From: Nitrospirota bacterium
Lineage (GTDB): Bacteria; Nitrospirota; Thermodesulfovibrionia; Thermodesulfovibrionales; UBA1546
Reading direction: 5' to 3'
Length of the DNA: 8,381 bases
Assembly (NCBI GenBank): GCA_004298625.1
Contig: SCSY01000116.1
Coordinates: 1 to 8,381, forward strand
The notes beneath the pieces are model-generated. The model ran no database searches, was not told where the DNA came from, and saw only the letters and a program-made list of their open reading frames with translations. A program made the position numbers and the translations under genes. Of this stretch, positions 5,704-8,381 are shown piece after piece. The first letter of the stretch is position 1. Each line of letters begins with the position of its first letter.

Positions 5704-7404
5704 ATGGCAAAAAGAATTGTTATTGATCCCGTTACAAGAATAGAGGGGCATCTCAGGATTGACTGCGAGGTAGACAACGGCAAAGTCTCGAAGGCCTGGT
5801 CTTCCGGTCAGATGTGGCGCGGCATCGAGGTCATCCTCAAAGGCCGGGATCCGAGGGACGCCTGGCTGTTCACGCAGCGAATATGAGGGGTCTGAACTAC
5901 GGTTCACGCACTGGCTTCAGTGCGTTCGGTTGAAAATGCGCTTGGACTGGAAGTGCCTTTAAATGCACAGTATATCAGAAACATAATCATGGGCGCGCAC
6001 GCCGTCCATGACCACATAGTACATTTCTATCACCTTGCGGCCCTCGACTGGGTGGATATTGTTTCTGCTCTTAAGGCAGACGCCAGGGCAACGGCAGCCC
6101 TTGGACAAAAACTATCATCATGGGCGGGAAACAGTTATGAAGCTGTAAAGACTTCCCAGGACAAGCTGAAGACCTTTGTCGCTTCCGGGCAGTTGGGCAT
6201 CTATGGAAGCGGATACTGGGGACACCCGGCAATGAAACTCTCGCATGAAGTCAACATGCTTGCAGCCCATCACTACCTCCAGGCTCTTGAATACCAGAGG
6301 GAGATTAATAAGGTTGTAGGCATTCTCGGCTCGAAGACGCCTCACATCCAGAACGTTGCAGTCGGGGGCGTTGCCAATGCGATAAATATGGACAGCCCGA
6401 CAACACTCAATATGGAAAGGCTCTATTACATCAAGACTCTGATAGACAAGGTCGGAGATTTTGTAGAAAATGTAATGCTCATTGACACGGCTGCCGTAGG
6501 CGCTTTTTATGCCGAATGGACAAATTACGGCGCAGGGGTCATGAACTATCTTTCCGTTCCTGATATGCCGATGGATACCAAAGGAACCGTTTTTGCGCTG
6601 CCGGGAGGTTATATAGCCGATGGCGATGTGGGCAAGTTCACGGCTATCAAGAGCTATAACGACTCGTTCTTCAGGGACAATGTAAGGGAGAGCATCAAAC
6701 ACTCATGGTATGACGGTGAATGGAACAAACACCCGTGGGAAGAAGAGACCGTTCCCAAATATACGGATTTCCAGGATAACGGCAAATACTCGTGGGTCAA
6801 GGCCCCTAATTTCATGGGGAAGCCTGCACAGGTCGGGCCATTGGCCAATGTGCTTTGCATGTATGTGGCAGGGCATGCCCCAACAAAGAAATACGTAGAC
6901 AAGGCGCTTGCTCTCGTAAGCAGCCTCGCCGGCGCGAAAGTAGGGATAGGCGCCCTTCATTCATCTATCGGAAGAATTGCGGCCCGTTCCGTAAGATGCG
7001 CGGTTCTTTACGATACGTTAAAGACCCAGTGGCAGGCGCTTGTGGATAACATTGCCAAAGGCGATGTGAAGACTTTCAATCCCCCGACTTTTCCGAAAGG
7101 GGAGCAGAGGGGTTATGGTTACCATGAAGCCCCGAGAGGAGCCCTCTCGCACTGGATAGTAATAAAAGACGGCATCATAAAGAACTATCAGGCTGTAGTG
7201 CCCGGCACATGGAACTCAGGGCCCAGAAACCATACAGACGCGCCTGGTGTTTATGAGGCAGCGCTTGTAGGCACTCCGGTGGCTGATCCGGAAAAGCCTC
7301 TCGAGGTCTTAAGGACAATACACTCCTTTGACCCATGCATTGCCTGCGCAATACATCTGGTGGACAAGGACCGGCATGAGATTGTCAGAGTAAAGGCCGT
7401 ATAG
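5704..7404 (+). CDS. hybC: [NiFe(Se)]-hydrogenase large subunit HybC with two in-frame TGA (Sec) codons
   Basis: The catalytic subunit, which splits or forms H2 at the Ni-Fe centre; 566 residues if both internal TGAs are read through, against 567 for E. coli HybC as I remember it. The N-terminus has I-D-P-V-T-R-I-E-G-H with conserved Glu14. Codons 61 (5884-5886) and 64 (5893-5895) are TGA, exactly at the two L1 cysteines of the R-I-C-G-V-C-T-T-x-H-A-L motif. The frame then continues without interruption (S-V-E-N-A-L, Q-Y-I-R-N-I, G-Y-W-G-H-P-A, H-I-Q-N-V-A-V-G-G-V-A-N). The L2 motif is D543-P-C545-I-A-C548-A-I-H551, with both cysteines as TGC. A 15-residue tail after His551 is the peptide removed by HybD. 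GGAGG (5695-5699) precedes ATG 5704. A conventional caller would split this into a 60-residue fragment and a 494-residue piece from GTG 5920. Selenocysteine insertion is inferred; the homology on both sides of the TGAs is direct. Confidence 0.93.
5884..5895 (+). other. Two selenocysteine (TGA) codons forming a U-x-x-U L1 motif
   Basis: Codons read ATA TGA GGG GTC TGA ACT ACG GTT CAC, i.e. I-U-G-V-U-T-T-V-H. In an ordinary HybC these would be cysteines 61 and 64, a terminal and a bridging ligand of the active-site nickel. TGA cannot be globally reassigned in this genome, because the cytochrome gene (2169-2171) and hybD (7925-7927) both end on TGA. TGA differs from the cysteine codons TGC/TGT only at the third base, as expected for a Cys-to-Sec switch. 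Confidence 0.87.
5906..5925 (+). promoter_or_regulatory. Candidate bacterial SECIS hairpin
   Basis: ACGCACTG (5906-5913) pairs perfectly over 8 bp with CAGTGCGT (5918-5925) around the loop GCTT (5914-5917). The loop begins 27 bases after the first TGA and 18 bases after the second. Both fit the spacing I recall for bacterial SECIS elements (about 16-37 bases from UGA to loop, with a G among the first two loop bases). A lower helix AACT (5895-5898) with GGTT (5928-5931), including one G-T pair, is possible across an internal loop. SelB binding cannot be shown from sequence alone. Confidence 0.7.
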
Positions 7405-7411
7405 AGGAAGC

Positions 7412-7927
7412 TTGAAAATATTGATATTGGGAATAGGCAACATCCTCATGTCTGACGAGGGTGTTGGAATAAGAAGTATTGAGGAGCTTGAGAGGAGATT
7501 CAAGTTCCCTGAAAACGTCGAACTTCTCGACGGCGGCACATCGGGGATCGAACTCCTCTCATATATAAGCAGCAGGGATTACCTGATAGTTATTGATTCT
7601 GTAAAAAGCGGGCTTCCGCCCGGCACTGTTGTCAAGATTGAGGGTGAGGATGTGCCGGCTAAATTCAGGACCAGGATCTCGCCCCACCAGCTCGGCCTTT
7701 CAGACATACTTGCGGCTGCAAGGCTTACCGATGAGCTGCCAAAGCAGATGGTGCTTTTCGGTATCGAGCCGAAAAAAATAGGGGTGGGACTTGAACTCTC
7801 CCAGGAGGTAAAAAAGAACTTTGATAAATTGCTTAATGTTGTAATCGAAGAGGTAAGGAAAATCGGATATGATATATCGCCCCGCCACGCGGTTTCAGAT
7901 ATAAAAAGCGTCTGGGGAAATTATTGA
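7412..7927 (+). CDS. hybD: Hydrogenase maturation endopeptidase HybD
   Basis: A 171-residue cytoplasmic peptidase of the HyaD/HybD (M52) family that removes the C-terminal peptide of HybC once nickel is in place. The start reads M-K-I-L-I-L-G-I-G-N-I-L-M-S-D-E-G-V-G, the family signature. The three nickel-sensing residues known from E. coli HybD are visible as Glu16, Asp62 (V-I-D-S-V) and His92 (S-P-H-Q-L-G). The start is TTG 7412, with GAGGAAG (7404-7410) overlapping the hybC stop. The first internal ATG (7448) would delete the G-I-G-N motif, so it is rejected. The gap after hybC is 7 bases. The C-terminal tail after about residue 150 (I-S-P-R-H-A-V-S-D-I-K-S-V-W) is not something I recognise. 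The presence of the protease agrees with the intact Cys L2 motif and 15-residue tail of HybC. Confidence 0.94.
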   Translation: MKILILGIGNILMSDEGVGIRSIEELERRFKFPENVELLDGGTSGIELLSYISSRDYLIVIDSVKSGLPPGTVVKIEGEDVPAKFRTRISPHQLGLSDILAAARLTDELPKQMVLFGIEPKKIGVGLELSQEVKKNFDKLLNVVIEEVRKIGYDISPRHAVSDIKSVWGNY

Positions 7928-7938
7928 GGTGAACTGAT

Positions 7939-8202
7939 ATGTGTCTTGCTATTCCGTCAAAGATTATAAGCATGGATGGCTTCAGGGCAACGGTTGACGT
8001 CTACGGCGCCCGCCGCGACATCAACCTCATGCTTATGCCTGAGGAGATTGCTATTGGAGACTATGTGCTGGTGCATGCGGGATTTGCCCTTCAAAAGGTA
8101 GATCAGGATGCCGCAAAAGAGGCCCTTCAGTTAATGGATGAGTTTATTGACGATGCAAAAAAGGAGATAGAGGCCGAGCTGGCTTCGGATGCGGGACATT
8201 AG
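7939..8202 (+). CDS. hypC: Hydrogenase assembly chaperone HypC/HybG
   Basis: An 87-residue HypC-family chaperone which, with HypD, carries the Fe(CN)2CO group to the large-subunit precursor. It begins M-C-L-A-I-P, with the essential Cys2, and continues as the small beta-barrel (A-T-V-D-V-Y-G-A-R-R-D-I-N-L, G-D-Y-V-L-V-H-A-G-F-A-L). It then has an acidic helical tail (D-E-F-I-D-D-A-K-K-E-I-E-A-E-L). GAGGTG at 7926-7931 overlaps the hybD stop and is 7 bases from ATG 7939. In E. coli the equivalent hyb-operon gene is hybG. HybE and HybF homologues, and the other hyp genes, are not in this window. In this operon it would have to engage a large subunit whose L1 ligands are predicted selenocysteines. 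Confidence 0.94.
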   Translation: MCLAIPSKIISMDGFRATVDVYGARRDINLMLMPEEIAIGDYVLVHAGFALQKVDQDAAKEALQLMDEFIDDAKKEIEAELASDAGH

Positions 8203-8205
8203 TTT

Positions 8206-8246
8206 GCCGGCAAGATATTATGCTTATGCAATGAGCCGGTATTTTT
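8206..8246 (+). terminator. Possible intrinsic terminator after hypC
   Basis: GCCGGC (8206-8211) pairs with GCCGGT (8235-8240), five Watson-Crick pairs plus one G-T. The loop is long, with a small inner TGC/GCA stem (8221-8223 with 8228-8230). The run ATTTTT (8241-8246) follows. It starts 4 bases after the hypC stop, where the end of the operon would be expected. The long loop makes it a moderate candidate. Confidence 0.45.
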
Positions 8247-8281
8247 GTCGCAGACACTTGGCCTAAAGTTTTAATTTGATG

Positions 8282-8310
8282 TTGACAAAGCTGCTCCAAT
8301 AGTAAATACT
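8282..8310 (+). promoter_or_regulatory. Sigma-70-like promoter for the next gene
   Basis: TTGACA at 8282-8287 is followed after 17 bases by AATACT at 8305-8310 (four of six matches to TATAAT). Its position after the terminator-like hairpin and before the frame that opens near 8341-8359 supports a new transcription unit. Confidence 0.45.
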
Positions 8311-8358
8311 AACACCAGAAAATACTCTCTGAAGAGAATCATGGTTCATAAGGGGGTG

Positions 8359-8381
8359 ATGGAGAAACAAGCCGTTTTGTA
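8359..8381 (+). CDS. Start of an unidentified gene, truncated by the window end
   Basis: An open frame beginning M-E-K-Q-A-V-L runs off the end of the window. The ribosome site is TAAGGGGGTGAT (8349-8360), close to a full anti-Shine-Dalgarno complement, but it lies unusually near ATG 8359. An in-frame ATG at 8341 with GAAGAG (8331-8336) upstream is an alternative start. The wording is reminiscent of the N-terminus of AmmeMemoRadiSam-system radical SAM proteins, but seven residues cannot support that. Confidence 0.35.

Noticed and set aside
5884..5922. hybC as a pseudogene or frameshifted gene with a restart at GTG 5920
   Set aside because: The frame is the same on both sides (216 bases from 5704 to 5920), there is no indel, both TGAs are at active-site cysteine positions, the rest of the gene is intact, and GTG 5920 has no credible ribosome site and would lack the L1 motif.
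6118..6702. Minus-strand open frame of 194 codons opposite hybC
   Set aside because: It lies wholly within strongly conserved hybC coding sequence, has no recognisable domain and is best explained as a reverse-frame shadow.
2169..7927. Genome-wide reassignment of TGA (to Trp or Gly)
   Set aside because: TGA terminates the cytochrome gene at 2169-2171 and hybD at 7925-7927 at the expected protein ends. The internal TGAs sit only where Cys/Sec is required, not at Trp or Gly positions.
1..8381. CRISPR array, tRNA, rRNA, insertion sequence or transposase
   Set aside because: I saw no regularly spaced repeats, cloverleaf-like segment, or transposase-like protein. The window is densely filled by the genes listed.

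Overview
The window runs from the 3' part of a mutS mismatch-repair gene, through a small monohaem cytochrome c, into a complete six-gene Hyb-type (group 1c-like) [NiFe]-hydrogenase operon, hybO-hybA-hybB-hybC-hybD-hypC. It ends at the promoter and first codons of another plus-strand gene. All recognised genes are on the plus strand. The organism looks like an anaerobic, hydrogen-metabolising bacterium of moderate GC that uses AGG (Arg) and ATA (Ile) freely. A Nitrospirota or Desulfobacterota-type lineage is my guess from gene style, not something the sequence proves.

Layout: 2-1651 mutS (5' end outside the window); 1652-1856 AT-rich spacer with imperfect direct repeats; 1857-2171 membrane-anchored cytochrome c; 2172-2396 spacer with two hairpins and a good sigma-70-like promoter; 2397-8202 hydrogenase operon with gaps of 3 to 24 bases; 8203-8358 terminator-like hairpin and a second promoter; then the start of an unidentified gene.

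How the genes work together: HybO (Tat signal, three Fe-S clusters, C-terminal anchor) and HybC (catalytic large subunit) form the exported hydrogenase core. HybA (Tat-exported, four [4Fe-4S] clusters) passes electrons to HybB, a ten-helix NrfD-family quinone-reactive membrane protein. HybD is the protease that trims the HybC C-terminus after nickel insertion. HypC is the chaperone for Fe(CN)2CO delivery.

The outstanding feature is in hybC. Read naively, the gene is broken after codon 60. In fact the same frame continues past two TGA codons (5884-5886 and 5893-5895) to a full-length 566-residue HybC. Those two TGAs fall exactly on the two nickel-ligand cysteines of the L1 motif (R-I-C-G-V-C in ordinary HybC), giving R-I-U-G-V-U. 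A perfect 8-bp hairpin with a G-first tetraloop lies just downstream at 5906-5925, where a bacterial SECIS element should be. TGA is a genuine stop in two other genes here, so the code is not globally changed. The C-terminal L2 motif keeps both cysteines (D-P-C-I-A-C-A-I-H). Known [NiFeSe] hydrogenases carry their single selenocysteine in L2, so this appears to be a hydrogenase with a doubly selenylated L1 motif, including a bridging ligand. I do not recall a described example of this.
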